Part shown: in pieces, positions 18,101 through 26,684 of the stretch
Position numbering within the stretch: position 1 is the first letter of the stretch
Layout: every line of letters begins with the position of its first letter
Assembly (NCBI GenBank): GCA_020523885.1
Contig: JAJAPY010000015.1
Location: forward strand, 1 to 64,000
Reading direction: 5' to 3'
Length of the DNA: 64,000 bases
From: Candidatus Liberimonas magnetica
Lineage (GTDB): Bacteria; Elusimicrobiota; Endomicrobiia; Endomicrobiales; JAFGIL01
Made by a program: the position numbers and the translations under genes
Notes under the pieces: generated by a model
What the model saw: the letters and a program-made list of their open reading frames with translations, nothing else
Told to the model about the DNA's origin: nothing
Database searches by the model: none

Positions 18101-18396
18101 TCGCTTTAGGGCTTGGACAGGAGGGCTCCGGCTCAAACCAATCCATGGCAATAACTGTCATAGGCGGCCTTTCATTCGCCCTCGGAATGTCTCTTTTCTT
18201 TGTCCCGTTGATATATTTTTTAACGTCAGCCAAACCCGCAGTTGAACTGCCTCCGGCTGAACAACCGGCGGTTGAATTACCTCCGGTTGAACCGCCCCTA
18301 GCTAAGCCACCAGACGAGCTGCCTCAGAAAATAGAACCGCCAAAAACCTCAGAAGAGAAAAAACAGGAACCAGACGAAGACCATTTATCTCTTTAA
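15106..18396 (+). CDS. RND efflux pump permease 2 with proline-rich tail
   Basis: A 1096-residue RND transporter. The N-terminus (RLPVDRPVTTIMLFLAISLFG) and two six-helix halves are standard. TM4 reads VVDSANVVMEA near residue 426, so only one of the two relay Asp residues remains. The TM10 Lys position is Ser (QAVSISIFLVD, near 947). The last ~55 residues form a Pro/Glu/Lys-rich cytosolic tail with near-repeats of AVELPP. Two successive, clearly different RND permeases behind one adaptor suggest a heteromeric pump, as in MdtBC; that is an inference. Confidence 0.9.
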   Translation: MNLLRLPVDRPVTTIMLFLAISLFGVISWSRIPQELFPSMEFPQITIVTKYEGAGPEEAEKLISKLVEESMGTVKNIKKVSSVSKEGVSIVTCEFRWGTNMNFSAMEVREKIDLIKEALPKESRDPIVLKYNPMQVEAMILSASYKNEETSLWKMAELRSFCKKNIKDEMERIDGVAKVEVRGGEKKEILVEIDKGRLLANQISIMDVISSLKNANVTYPAGTIKEQTYEYLVKTVGEFQTISDISSLAFSAQEQPNTNTYAKQIRGEPNPNQRRDKIIFIRDIAEVKEALRDQTGFSRYDMKENISLGIFPQSGANLVKMSELIKKKLEEVKLRTPKNIDIKMIYDQSEFIKASIDDIYENAIEGGIFTFITLLIFMRSASASVIINLAIPISTFVTLILMYFQNITINTMSLGGIVIGFGFVVDSANVVMEAIIVDFHNKPGKNQKDLVYEATVVLVPSVISSTLTSIAIFIPFIFITGMAGQLFKQMALTITFGMIASIFVALFLVPTFLAKMDLSKFSIEFGQSFSQKYFIPNLRSILKWGWGKMLFVLGIYTFFGLLFFVLIPKEFMPKADERRFILNLSMTPDTPLNITNDISKRIERHLQTVHEIKDMSVIVGSTGDEVGSASVETLGSYQARIVARLNRKGRSTNEVVSKLSDEIKTWNIKNITTEFITEQGLFGSSIGSGSGLVVEVKGKNLNSLKERSEEIKERMEKINNFYGIKINPSGFVPQLKVVIDRERASLFGLSTQDISAMSLAAIKGHVATKLKTKDDEYDIRVRMRPGDRDSLEKVNEMTAYSPSGMTIQLKQISQSVFVDSLPEIKRSEGDRTYFVTSNVKGSFNKAVSILQKVLEELPKKEDIVTNIAGEMLAIQESMASSGFAMILGVIIIFMILASEFESLRQPLIVMFAVPLGVLGAVYTLYFTGQSINSISMLGMIMLLGQAVSISIFLVDRYNYMQENNTDNLGLEDIIVEATSSRLRPVLMTTLTSIVGLIPLALGLGQEGSGSNQSMAITVIGGLSFALGMSLFFVPLIYFLTSAKPAVELPPAEQPAVELPPVEPPLAKPPDELPQKIEPPKTSEEKKQEPDEDHLSL

Positions 18397-18429
18397 TTTT
18401 TATTCTACAAATTAAAAAGAAACCTATTA

Positions 18430-18542
18430 GTGGAGCCCCTCCGGCAGGAGCGGGAGGCTCCATAAATTTCGCGACCTCCCGCGGTTCCAATCCGCATTCA
18501 TCCCCCATCGGGAGATGGGGGATTTCATAGCGCGGGATTAAT
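18430..18542 (+). repeat. Composite family A repeat (copy A3)
   Basis: Starts GTGGAGCCCCTCCGGCAGG with the partner GGGAGGCTCC, then CGCGACCT. It ends with the hairpin ATCCCCCATCGGGAGATGG and GGGATTTCATAGCG. The sigma-factor copy (32876-33029) has the same two end modules. It lies between convergent genes, where the hairpins could end transcription from both sides. Confidence 0.75.
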
Positions 18543-18576
18543 CAGTTAAGAGAGAGCCTCTATTAGGGGTAATGGT

Positions 18577-19437
18577 CTAGTTTTTTGATTTTTTAAGTTT
18601 TTTAAAGGCAGGCTGTTTTGTGAGAAAGTTAGACAGCGTTGAAGAGCTTTTATAGGTCGTTAAATCAATTACATCGGTCTGCTGATTGCTGTCAGTCACT
18701 ATCTTTATTGTTTTTAAATCCATTATTTTATACTTCTTAATAATTTCTTTTGTTTTATCAACAAGCATAGATTTAAAAAAAGGCAAGGTCTTATCCCCTA
18801 AATACCCGCTTATCCCGATGATTAACTCGTTATTGTCAAAACCCTTATAATAAAGCTGAGAATTATTTAGAAGTACTGATAAAAAAGGATTTGTACGGTT
18901 TACCATATTAACCTGGGAAACTATCAGCCTTCCGATAAACTCATTCATCGATAAAGGGTTTTTTTCAAGTTCGCCGGCCTCGAAATTATCACTTTTATTT
19001 ATCTCCAAAATAAAACGGCCTTCATAATCAGACCTTGATATCCTCTGATAAAGAAGGCTTTTTACGTCATCCATCCTTTGAACTAACTTTAAGCTTAGCT
19101 TCCAGGCAGGGTCTTTTACGTTTACTACCATGTATTCTACTTTCGCATCGCTGCTTAAAGCTATCCTTGTAATGGTAAGCATTGCATTTTGAACGGTCTT
19201 AAGAACATCAGAAAGCGCTTTGACTTCTGTACTTGTCAAACCTAATAAATTTATATCCAGGTAAAGAGTATTGGTCTTTAATACAACTTTACTGTCTATA
19301 TTATATTCTTTTTTCAAAACCTTACTTAAAGATTCCTCTATCTGGCCTTTTGGATAAGATGGTTTACACCCGTTAAACATGAAAACAAGAGCAAATATAA
19401 ATGACAGGATAATCCTTATATCTTTTAAACTTGTCAT
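18577..19437 (-). CDS. Lipoprotein of unknown function, co-translated with ftsH
   Basis: A 286-residue predicted lipoprotein with signal peptide and lipobox FNGC (Cys about 24). The rest is a soluble alpha/beta protein without motifs I recognise; the end is Lys-rich. Its start overlaps the end of the FtsH-like gene by four bases, so the two are probably translationally coupled. It may work with that protease at the membrane. The function is unknown. Confidence 0.7.
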   Translation of the reverse strand: MTSLKDIRIILSFIFALVFMFNGCKPSYPKGQIEESLSKVLKKEYNIDSKVVLKTNTLYLDINLLGLTSTEVKALSDVLKTVQNAMLTITRIALSSDAKVEYMVVNVKDPAWKLSLKLVQRMDDVKSLLYQRISRSDYEGRFILEINKSDNFEAGELEKNPLSMNEFIGRLIVSQVNMVNRTNPFLSVLLNNSQLYYKGFDNNELIIGISGYLGDKTLPFFKSMLVDKTKEIIKKYKIMDLKTIKIVTDSNQQTDVIDLTTYKSSSTLSNFLTKQPAFKKLKKSKN

Positions 19438-21050
19438 AACAGTTGTGACGGATCTTTCTGCTTTCCGTGTACCTTAAATACGGCTTCAATGTTGTCATAA
19501 TCCAGCTCGTCTTTTTCCAAAAGCTCGTTTGCCAGGGCTTCAACAAGCTTCCATTCTTTTTTCAGGAATGTTTCAACTTTCTTTAACGAATCATTGATAA
19601 TAGCTAGTGTATCCTCATTTAGTTTTTCTTTGAGCATATTCGATATTTGAGACTCGGGTATTGCAGTAAAATCGCCTATTATCTTGCTTGAACCCATGCC
19701 CAGCCGCCAGACCATTGAGTGTGCTATGGTTGTTGCTTTCTGAAAATCCGAAGATACTCCGGTCGATGTCGTGCCGCAGTACAGTTTTTCAGCTATAAAC
19801 CCGCTCACTGCAACGGTTATATCAGCGACCAGCTTATCCCTGTTGAACGTGTGAAGTTCTTCCCTTGGATTATGCGTGACCATCCCCAGAGCCTGCCCCC
19901 TTGATTTGATAGTCACTTTAAAAACATCATCGGTAGGGTGCAGGAAATAAAGAGCAACGGCATGGCCTGCTTCATGGTATGCGGTTTGTTTTCTCTCTTG
20001 AGGAGTCATCCTAAGATGTGTTTCAAGCCCCAGGTCTATCCTGTCCATAGCTTCCGACAGGTCATCCATATCAACTGCTTCCTTTTTATTCCTTGTGGCG
20101 ATCAAGGTCGCTTCTTTCACTATATTTTCTATGTCAGCAGGCGACTTATATACTGTTCTTCTTGCCAGCCTGCCTATGTCCACACTTATTTCATTGTATT
20201 TTATTTTGGCAAGATAGTATTTGAACAGGTCTTCTCTTTCAGGAAGGTTAGGATAGGTTATGTATATTTTCCTGTCAAATCTACCGGGCCTGAGCATAGC
20301 CTTATCCAGAACGTCCTCCGAGGCATTTGTAGCACCTATGACTATAACATTATGTTTTGCACTGTCCAGTCCGTCAAGTTCAACAAGTATCTGGTTCTGC
20401 GTGCTGTTTGTCTCCTGCCCCCCTCCCATATAGGAAAAAGTCCTTTCCCTTCCTATTACATCAAGTTCATCGATAAATACAATGCATGCGCCTTCTGCAT
20501 AAGCATACTGCCTTGCTTTGTTAAAAAGTTTTCTCACCCTTGATGCTCCTACCCCTACAAAAATCTCTACGAACTCGCTTCCTGCCATAGACAAAAAAGG
20601 AATACCCGATTCAGTAGCTATAGCTTTTGCAAGCAATGTCTTTCCGCAGCCCGGAGGCCCTATCAAAAGCAGCCCCTTGATAACTTTTCCTCCGATTTTC
20701 CTGACGTTTGCCCGGTCTTTAAGAAGCTTCACAACCTCCAGGGCTTCTTTCTTGGCCCCTTCAAGCCCTATTACATCCTTGAATTTTATATTAATATCCT
20801 GTGTGCTAATTTTTGTTTTCTTCATTTTGGAAAAACCGTCCCTGAAAAACATCAGGTAGAAAAAAACAAAAATAAATGCATTTACTCCGGCAAGCAGAAG
20901 CTGTATAGGCATGGTAGCAAGTGTCAGATTCCTATAAAACGATTCTAATGAATTTAAGCCAACAATTGCAAGGATTACAAGTAAAATTACACTTATTGTT
21001 ACAACAATCATAACCCAGTGTTCCATAAAAAAAACTTTAATTTTTCTCAT
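19434..21050 (-). CDS. FtsH-like ATP-dependent zinc metalloprotease (short form)
   Basis: A 538-residue membrane AAA+ protease. Two N-terminal TM helices (about 11-31 and 48-68) enclose a very short extracytoplasmic loop instead of the ~70-residue FtsH domain. Then Walker A GPPGCGKT (131-138), pore loop FVEIFVGVG, Walker B VFIDELD, SRH with RPGRFDR, and protease motif HEAGH (359-363) with a third zinc ligand near Asp435. All catalytic residues are present. FtsH degrades misfolded or regulatory membrane proteins. The reduced loop and the coupled lipoprotein suggest a specialised paralogue rather than the housekeeping copy. Confidence 0.9.
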   Translation of the reverse strand: MRKIKVFFMEHWVMIVVTISVILLVILAIVGLNSLESFYRNLTLATMPIQLLLAGVNAFIFVFFYLMFFRDGFSKMKKTKISTQDINIKFKDVIGLEGAKKEALEVVKLLKDRANVRKIGGKVIKGLLLIGPPGCGKTLLAKAIATESGIPFLSMAGSEFVEIFVGVGASRVRKLFNKARQYAYAEGACIVFIDELDVIGRERTFSYMGGGQETNSTQNQILVELDGLDSAKHNVIVIGATNASEDVLDKAMLRPGRFDRKIYITYPNLPEREDLFKYYLAKIKYNEISVDIGRLARRTVYKSPADIENIVKEATLIATRNKKEAVDMDDLSEAMDRIDLGLETHLRMTPQERKQTAYHEAGHAVALYFLHPTDDVFKVTIKSRGQALGMVTHNPREELHTFNRDKLVADITVAVSGFIAEKLYCGTTSTGVSSDFQKATTIAHSMVWRLGMGSSKIIGDFTAIPESQISNMLKEKLNEDTLAIINDSLKKVETFLKKEWKLVEALANELLEKDELDYDNIEAVFKVHGKQKDPSQLL

Positions 21051-21063
21051 TTTATCTCCCTAA

Positions 21064-21147
21064 ATCAGACTACAGACCAGAGACTTCAGACTAGAGACTA
21101 AAAACTTAAGACTTTAGTCTGTGGTCTGCGGTCTGTAGTCTGATATC
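21064..21147. repeat. Word-repeat inverted pair (CAGACTACAGACC type)
   Basis: The left arm reads CAGACTACAGACC AGAGACTTCAGACT. The right arm reads TTTAGTCTGTGGTCTGCGG then TCTGTAGTCTGATATC, the complement. The same vocabulary occurs at 49427 and 50161. It fills the gap between the ftsH-like gene and the next lipoprotein. Confidence 0.8.
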
Positions 21148-21149
21148 AG

Positions 21150-22019
21150 TTATTGCGTTGTCCAACGTATATGGTCAATTATAAAAACCCTATTTGTCTG
21201 AGCACCTATATGTGAGCCAAGCGCAGATGCTATAAACATGTCTTTCATTTGTGATAAATCTAAAGTAGGTTCAGCGGCTTTTAAATCGCTGATAGGTATC
21301 GCAACTGGCTGAAAAGAACTTCCGTTAGGTGTTGCATAACTTGATATAAATTTCTTTGCTGAATTAGTACCGCTATTAGTGTTATTAGAACGTATTCCAA
21401 TCTCTATATCATAATCAGTCATTATATCAAAACGCAGGTACCCGCTTGAATATGCCGACATGTCCTTTGAAGTATTTTCTGATACAAACCATCCAGTATA
21501 GCCCCCTGCTACAACTGAAAAAACGGCTTTAAAAGCCTGCAGGCCTTCGCTGGAAAGAGATGTTACACTTAATATTATTAAGCTTACTCCGTCGTCAAAT
21601 GTTCCCGGCGCACTCAGGTCTGTAGAAAATTGGTCAGAATATATTATATACGATCCTGCAGTAGAACCTGAGCTTGCCGTTACATTAAGAGCTACATTAG
21701 CAACCACAGAACTATAGGATGCATATATCTTGCCGTTTCCAGGGCTGCTGCCTGCCTTAAAGACCGTAGATCTTCCGCTTGACGGAGTAAACGTCCCTAG
21801 ATTTTTATCTACACTCCAGACAGGGTTACCATTAACATCATTAGACTGGGCACTTCTACACACAGCTTTTAAATTTACTGAGTTCCCGGAATATATATTT
21901 ACCGCTGTAGCAGGGTCTATGGCAATAGAAAAAGTATTATCACTTAGCCGGTCTCTCTTTTTTTCACATGCAGACGCTATAAATATAAATATCATCAAAA
22001 ATGCTATAAGTTTTCTCAT
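21150..22019 (-). CDS. Lipoprotein with Ig-like and jelly-roll-like domains
   Basis: A 289-residue predicted lipoprotein (lipobox ASAC, Cys about 18). Residues ~30-125 look like a bacterial Ig-like/BIg2 domain (NLKAVCRSAQSNDVNGNPVW). The C-terminal ~150 residues are a beta-rich domain ending in VFIIDHIRW, similar in layout to the carbohydrate-binding-like domains of the two neighbouring exported proteins. Probably surface-associated. The function is inferred only from this resemblance. Confidence 0.65.
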   Translation of the reverse strand: MRKLIAFLMIFIFIASACEKKRDRLSDNTFSIAIDPATAVNIYSGNSVNLKAVCRSAQSNDVNGNPVWSVDKNLGTFTPSSGRSTVFKAGSSPGNGKIYASYSSVVANVALNVTASSGSTAGSYIIYSDQFSTDLSAPGTFDDGVSLIILSVTSLSSEGLQAFKAVFSVVAGGYTGWFVSENTSKDMSAYSSGYLRFDIMTDYDIEIGIRSNNTNSGTNSAKKFISSYATPNGSSFQPVAIPISDLKAAEPTLDLSQMKDMFIASALGSHIGAQTNRVFIIDHIRWTTQ

Positions 22020-22028
22020 TTAAAACCT

Positions 22029-22520
22029 TTAGAATTTCTTTGTATAGGTTAAAGAACACCCCGATCTTGAATAATCGAGAAAGAACCCGTTTTTTCTTTC
22101 AAGGACGGTATTATTTTGGGAATTACCGCCGTTGGCCAATGCGTCTATTATGCTATAAACCCAAATGCCGATGCCAAAGTAAGAGACATTCTTTGCCTGA
22201 TTGAATTTAGTTTCATAATCCGAATACAACGGATCATTTTTAATACCTTTTTTTGCATAATCGGTATAGACATCATCTGCTTCTACATAAAGCATAGACG
22301 AATAGGCAAAAGTTGCCAGTGCCAGGCCGCATATTATATAGCCTTTTGTTTTTTGATTGTTATAAACCTGGCCCCAGCCCGGAAAAAACATGGATCGGAT
22401 CCCTGCATTTGCAGGAGTTTTTTTACTTATATCAATTATGACTTGCCCTGCAAATGACATGCCCGAAAAAAAAGTTGTGCATAAAACAGCTAAAATGATT
22501 TTTCTAAAATTTATTTTCAT
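22029..22520 (-). CDS. DUF5683-like membrane protein
   Basis: A 163-residue exported or membrane protein with signal peptide (to about 24) and the motif RSMFFPGWGQVYNNQKTKGY, which matches the PGxGQ-Y-KG signature of DUF5683-type proteins. Two further hydrophobic segments follow. It is embedded in the lipoprotein cluster, nine bases from one neighbour and four from the other. Molecular function is unknown. Confidence 0.65.
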   Translation of the reverse strand: MKINFRKIILAVLCTTFFSGMSFAGQVIIDISKKTPANAGIRSMFFPGWGQVYNNQKTKGYIICGLALATFAYSSMLYVEADDVYTDYAKKGIKNDPLYSDYETKFNQAKNVSYFGIGIWVYSIIDALANGGNSQNNTVLERKNGFFLDYSRSGCSLTYTKKF

Positions 22521-22524
22521 AAAA

Positions 22525-23214
22525 TTAATGCGTTAATTTAATGTCGTCAATAAATACAGTCCCGCCATTACCCACAACTGTATTAGGAGACACGCCCTCA
22601 TTGTATTTTAATACGATCTTTACAAAATCTTTTATGGCTGTCATATTTCCTGTAATATTGAATTCATATTTCTGCCAGCTGGAAGTTACAGGCGCAAGAT
22701 CAGAGCTCATCCAGGCATCAGTACCGCTTAAGGAGGTATCGGTTCCGTTGTTCCCTTCAAGCCTCAGGTAAACAAAGGTGTTTAAATCCCCTCTTGCCCA
22801 GAAGGATATCTTTGTATAAGTCCCGCCCGAAATGTCTCTTGTAGCTGTCAGATAGCTGTTAACATCTTTACTTGCTGTTAAGCTAAAACCGCAATAATCG
22901 TGTTCCAAGCCCGGAGTTGCACCGTAGGCATACACATCCTTGCCGTTCCATGAATACTTAAGGCATTTTGAACCGCTATGAGGATTATCGCGGCAGTTAA
23001 AATCCAGCACCTGGTTATCAAGAGAATTAAAGAATAAAATCGCACCACCCGTTTTTATTTCGTCATCATAGATTACCCAGTCTCCGTTCGTATCCCAGAT
23101 ACCTATAGCGTTTGAATCAGCGGGGTTTATAAGTTTTTTAACAGGATTTTTTTCACACCCTGTAAAAAAAATGAATATAATTAACAAAATGATTTTATTT
23201 TGCATAAACTCCAT
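22525..23214 (-). CDS. Lipoprotein with CBM-like jelly-roll domain
   Basis: A predicted lipoprotein (lipobox FTGC). The open frame reaches 23247, but the signal peptide begins at the ATG at 23214 or 23205; the latter has GGAG close upstream. The mature part shares ordered motifs with the 23326 gene: NPHSG, a central FWARGD, SWQKYEF and terminal VFIDDIKL. That pattern is typical of carbohydrate-binding or 'sugar-binding-like' domains associated with glycan-active systems. Ligand unknown. Confidence 0.65.
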   Translation of the reverse strand: MEFMQNKIILLIIFIFFTGCEKNPVKKLINPADSNAIGIWDTNGDWVIYDDEIKTGGAILFFNSLDNQVLDFNCRDNPHSGSKCLKYSWNGKDVYAYGATPGLEHDYCGFSLTASKDVNSYLTATRDISGGTYTKISFWARGDLNTFVYLRLEGNNGTDTSLSGTDAWMSSDLAPVTSSWQKYEFNITGNMTAIKDFVKIVLKYNEGVSPNTVVGNGGTVFIDDIKLTH

Positions 23215-23325
23215 TTTATTATCAGTCTTAAATGTACTGATAATCAACTAAAACACCCACGGATCATGCATGAAGTATTTTGTTTTTCTGCATGAGCTGC
23301 GGATTTTTCTGCATAACTTCCAGAA

Positions 23326-24078
23326 TTAATACTCGTACTGAATATCGTCCAAATAAATCGTGAAGCCATTTGGGTTGTCATCTTTTGATGCTGCAAAGCA
23401 ATATCCGCCGATAACATTCGTCAGATCCGCACCGACTAAATTAATACTGTATTTCTCCCATTTATTTGTTAAAGTAACAGGCCCTATGCTTTTTGAATCC
23501 GTATCACCGTATTCTCCCGTAATACCACCCATCTTAAATTCTGATATTATCTCTCCGCCTTTTTCTCCCTTTGCCCAGAAAGTAAGGGCTTTTGCGCCGG
23601 TTAGATTTAATCCGCCTTTTTTATTTGTGCCCCAGTTGCCGTTAGGGTACTGCCAGTAGATTCCACCCCAACCTGCGTTCTGCTTCATTTCACCTGAATA
23701 AGTTATTTTAATGCATGTCTTTCCGCTGTGCGGGTTTTCCGCATAATCTGATTTTATTTTAATATCTCCGAAATCGCCCATCCAACCAGTAGGCGCATAA
23801 TGATTGTCTTTTGAAGCAGAATCATTATACACAACTAGTACTTTGGGAGTTTCAGATGCAGCAGGGGCTGCCGCTTCCGCCGGAGCCGGAGTTGTTACTG
23901 CGGTTGGAGTTGTTGTTGCTGCAGGAGTTGCGGTAGAAGTTTGTGCTGCCTGAACAGCTTCAGGAGCAGGGGCTGCTTTTTCTTTTTTGTTTTTTTTGCT
24001 CTTTACTGCAGCAAAAGCAGGGCCGCACATGCCGAATACAAGAATTGCGGCAATTAACAAATACAGGTGCTTTTTCAT
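23326..24078 (-). CDS. Exported protein with Ala/Pro/Thr linker and CBM-like domain
   Basis: A 250-residue protein with signal peptide (cleavage after AFA, about 23), a low-complexity linker rich in Ala, Pro and Thr (about 33-75), and a C-terminal jelly-roll-like domain with NPHSGKTCIKITY, FWAKGEKGG, KWEKYSINLV and IYLDDIQYEY. It is a paralogue of the preceding lipoprotein. The linker probably spans part of the periplasm or cell surface. Ligand unknown. Confidence 0.7.
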   Translation of the reverse strand: MKKHLYLLIAAILVFGMCGPAFAAVKSKKNKKEKAAPAPEAVQAAQTSTATPAATTTPTAVTTPAPAEAAAPAASETPKVLVVYNDSASKDNHYAPTGWMGDFGDIKIKSDYAENPHSGKTCIKITYSGEMKQNAGWGGIYWQYPNGNWGTNKKGGLNLTGAKALTFWAKGEKGGEIISEFKMGGITGEYGDTDSKSIGPVTLTNKWEKYSINLVGADLTNVIGGYCFAASKDDNPNGFTIYLDDIQYEY

Positions 24079-24191
24079 CTTATTATCTCCTTTTATTTCA
24101 TCCCCGTAATACGGGAACAGTTTTTTTCTTTCAAGTTATTAGGAAAGCTTAAAATCTTAATAACGTTTTTTTAGGGCTGTTTCTTTACTTG

Positions 24192-26585
24192 TTATTTTAA
24201 GATTATCACCTCCACTCTTCTGTTTGCTTCGCGCCCTTTTTCTAATTTGTTAGAAGCAACGGGTTTCTTGCTGCCATAGCCTTTAACCTCTATACGTTCA
24301 GCATCGATACCGGCATTTATAAAAAAATTTGCAACGCTCTGAGCTCTTTTCTCGGAAAGTCGTTGATTATAAGAATCTCTTCCGACATCATCGGTGTAAC
24401 CTTCAACAACGATTTTGTTTTTTGATTCTATTTTCAAAACCTCTGACATCTTATTCATTACCCTTTCTGAACCGGGACTAAGCTCGCTTTCATTAGAATC
24501 AAAAAGCACTGTTGAAGTCAAAACAAGGCCTCTTGAATCTTCGCTTATTTTCATTTCATCCGAGACATCCTTCAATATATCTTTAGCGGCTTCTGAAACA
24601 TTTTTTATCTGAGGCTGCGGCGATGCAGGAACATTAGGTTTTGCTGCATCTTTTGCGATATTTTCTATGACCGGTTTTTTTACTACACCTTTGTATTTTT
24701 TTTCTTCGGAACCAAGATATGCGGTAACCGGCCCGAAATAAATCTTTACAAAACATCTCACTTCGTCATAATCGCCCAGCTCAGGTGCGAGGTATTTATA
24801 ATCTATTTCTTTTACCCCTGTGTACTCGACTCCCGCTGTGAGATAATCGCCAAATTTCCTGCTTAAGCTGAACTGGTACAATTTATCTATCGCCTCGCCA
24901 AAATCACTGTGCCATTGTTCCGGGCCCCAGACATCCTGCCCGTATCGCAATTTAACTGTATAAAACTTGTTTTGGCAGGAAATACCAGTTGTAACATAAT
25001 CAGTTATCGGCTTTTCTTTCACATCGGACAAAGTATATGCCAGGCTGCTGCTTGCAAGAGCTTCCCCGAAACCTAAATCATAAAATATTCTCCATTTATG
25101 CGTATTTATTATGCTTATTAGTTTAAATGCCCCTATATACCCATTCGTAGGCCATGCGCCTGTGGCTCCATACGGTTCCCATACCATATTACCTTGTTCA
25201 TCATAGAAAAGCAGCCTGTCGGTATTAGAAGGGTATCTGGTTAAAGTATAATTTGCCGCAAAAGATAATTTAGCATTTTCTTTTTTGTTCAAATTCCATT
25301 CATCCAGAACATTAGGCTGGTAATAATAAAACGGCGTATTCGGAGTAGGGTCAAAAGAGAGTGTGAACGACAATATGCTTGCCTCACGGTTATCCCAAGC
25401 ATAATTCCAGCCTACCCAGAAAGGGCTTTCCGGCCCTCTTGGTTCAAAAAGTGCCGGGCCCTTATTTGAAGCAGTACCCTGGTATACCAGGGGTATAGGG
25501 CCTAAAAGCGGTTTCCTGTATTTATAGCCTATGGTGCTATTGATATTATTTGATATACGGCGATCAAATTGAGTAGATATTTCCTGTTTATTCCCGGCTA
25601 CCAGCCCTAAATAACTGTATTGTAAATTTATGCTGTCAAAAATGAATCCGGGCAGGAGTTTAAATTTTGTGCTTATGCCCAGAGCATCGCTTGAATTTGT
25701 AGTCCCTGTTTTCTTTAAGTAGTTCGTGCCCAGAAACCCTAGGGAGTTCCCGGTTTCTTCTACATAGGTATAATCCCTGTTCAGCCTGAACGGCTGATAT
25801 AAAAAACCTAACTGGAAATCGTCATATTTCGTGCTTAACTCAAAGGAGCGCATTCTTTCATCCGGGTCACCGTAAGGTATTATGTTGTCAACATAGATAA
25901 GGTGGTTATTTAAGCCTAATATTTTAATACTATAATTCAAATAATACCCTTTTCTATAATTCCAGACGGCTTCAGGGCCATAAACAATTTCCAACTTACT
26001 CTGTTTTCCCCTGATAACCGCCCCATAACCTTCGGGGACCGGCCGGCCGGAAACTCTAAGGTACCTGTCGGTCTCAAACTGTTCCGGATAAAGATTAAAA
26101 AGATCTCCTTTGTCTCCCCAATGGTAATGGCCGATACCTCGAAAATAATTTAAATGGAACCAACCCCTGTTATAACTTATATCGGCACTGGTCCAGCTAA
26201 AGTTATTATTGTCAAGGCTTAGTTTATGTTCAAAGTTTACAGGCATCCAGTACCTGTCAGCGTAGTCTTTTATGAATTCAAAACCTAGATCTCCATTTAT
26301 ATATTTATTCGGGTTAAAATTTACGCTTAAATTAAGAGTTTCTCCTGATACATTGCTCCAGGAATTGGTTGTATGCGAAGACGGATTATAGGTATAGTTG
26401 TAGTTTATCCCCTTATAACTTGCCTTTGAAGAATCCCAATTGTCTCCGAGTTTGTGGCTGTAATAATCAATATCCAGATCTCCTTTAATTGATAAATAAC
26501 CTTCCGTAGATAGATTGACAGCGTAGCTAGTTGATAACGCAATAAAAATGACTAGCAAAGCTGCAGAGAGCCTTGATTTTCTCAT
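24192..26585 (-). CDS. Large outer-membrane barrel fused to an OmpA peptidoglycan-binding domain
   Basis: A 797-residue protein. Signal peptide to about 22; residues ~25-640 are rich in alternating aromatic and polar beta strands (long barrel-like region with many Tyr and Trp). A short linker with VIENIAKDAAKPNVPASP leads to a C-terminal OmpA domain (about 695-797) with FDSNESELSPGS, VVEGYTDDVG and RRVEVIIL. OmpA domains bind peptidoglycan. OmpA barrels normally have eight strands; this one is far longer. It neighbours glycan-active proteins and could serve surface glycan export or anchoring (inference). Confidence 0.8.
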   Translation of the reverse strand: MRKSRLSAALLVIFIALSTSYAVNLSTEGYLSIKGDLDIDYYSHKLGDNWDSSKASYKGINYNYTYNPSSHTTNSWSNVSGETLNLSVNFNPNKYINGDLGFEFIKDYADRYWMPVNFEHKLSLDNNNFSWTSADISYNRGWFHLNYFRGIGHYHWGDKGDLFNLYPEQFETDRYLRVSGRPVPEGYGAVIRGKQSKLEIVYGPEAVWNYRKGYYLNYSIKILGLNNHLIYVDNIIPYGDPDERMRSFELSTKYDDFQLGFLYQPFRLNRDYTYVEETGNSLGFLGTNYLKKTGTTNSSDALGISTKFKLLPGFIFDSINLQYSYLGLVAGNKQEISTQFDRRISNNINSTIGYKYRKPLLGPIPLVYQGTASNKGPALFEPRGPESPFWVGWNYAWDNREASILSFTLSFDPTPNTPFYYYQPNVLDEWNLNKKENAKLSFAANYTLTRYPSNTDRLLFYDEQGNMVWEPYGATGAWPTNGYIGAFKLISIINTHKWRIFYDLGFGEALASSSLAYTLSDVKEKPITDYVTTGISCQNKFYTVKLRYGQDVWGPEQWHSDFGEAIDKLYQFSLSRKFGDYLTAGVEYTGVKEIDYKYLAPELGDYDEVRCFVKIYFGPVTAYLGSEEKKYKGVVKKPVIENIAKDAAKPNVPASPQPQIKNVSEAAKDILKDVSDEMKISEDSRGLVLTSTVLFDSNESELSPGSERVMNKMSEVLKIESKNKIVVEGYTDDVGRDSYNQRLSEKRAQSVANFFINAGIDAERIEVKGYGSKKPVASNKLEKGREANRRVEVIILK

Positions 26586-26684
26586 AATTTAATATTTTAC
26601 CTATTTTTTGATAATCCGTCAATAAATTTATACTTGTAAAAAACCTTAACTATCTGCAATATACAAAACAATCCTTAACCGGGT

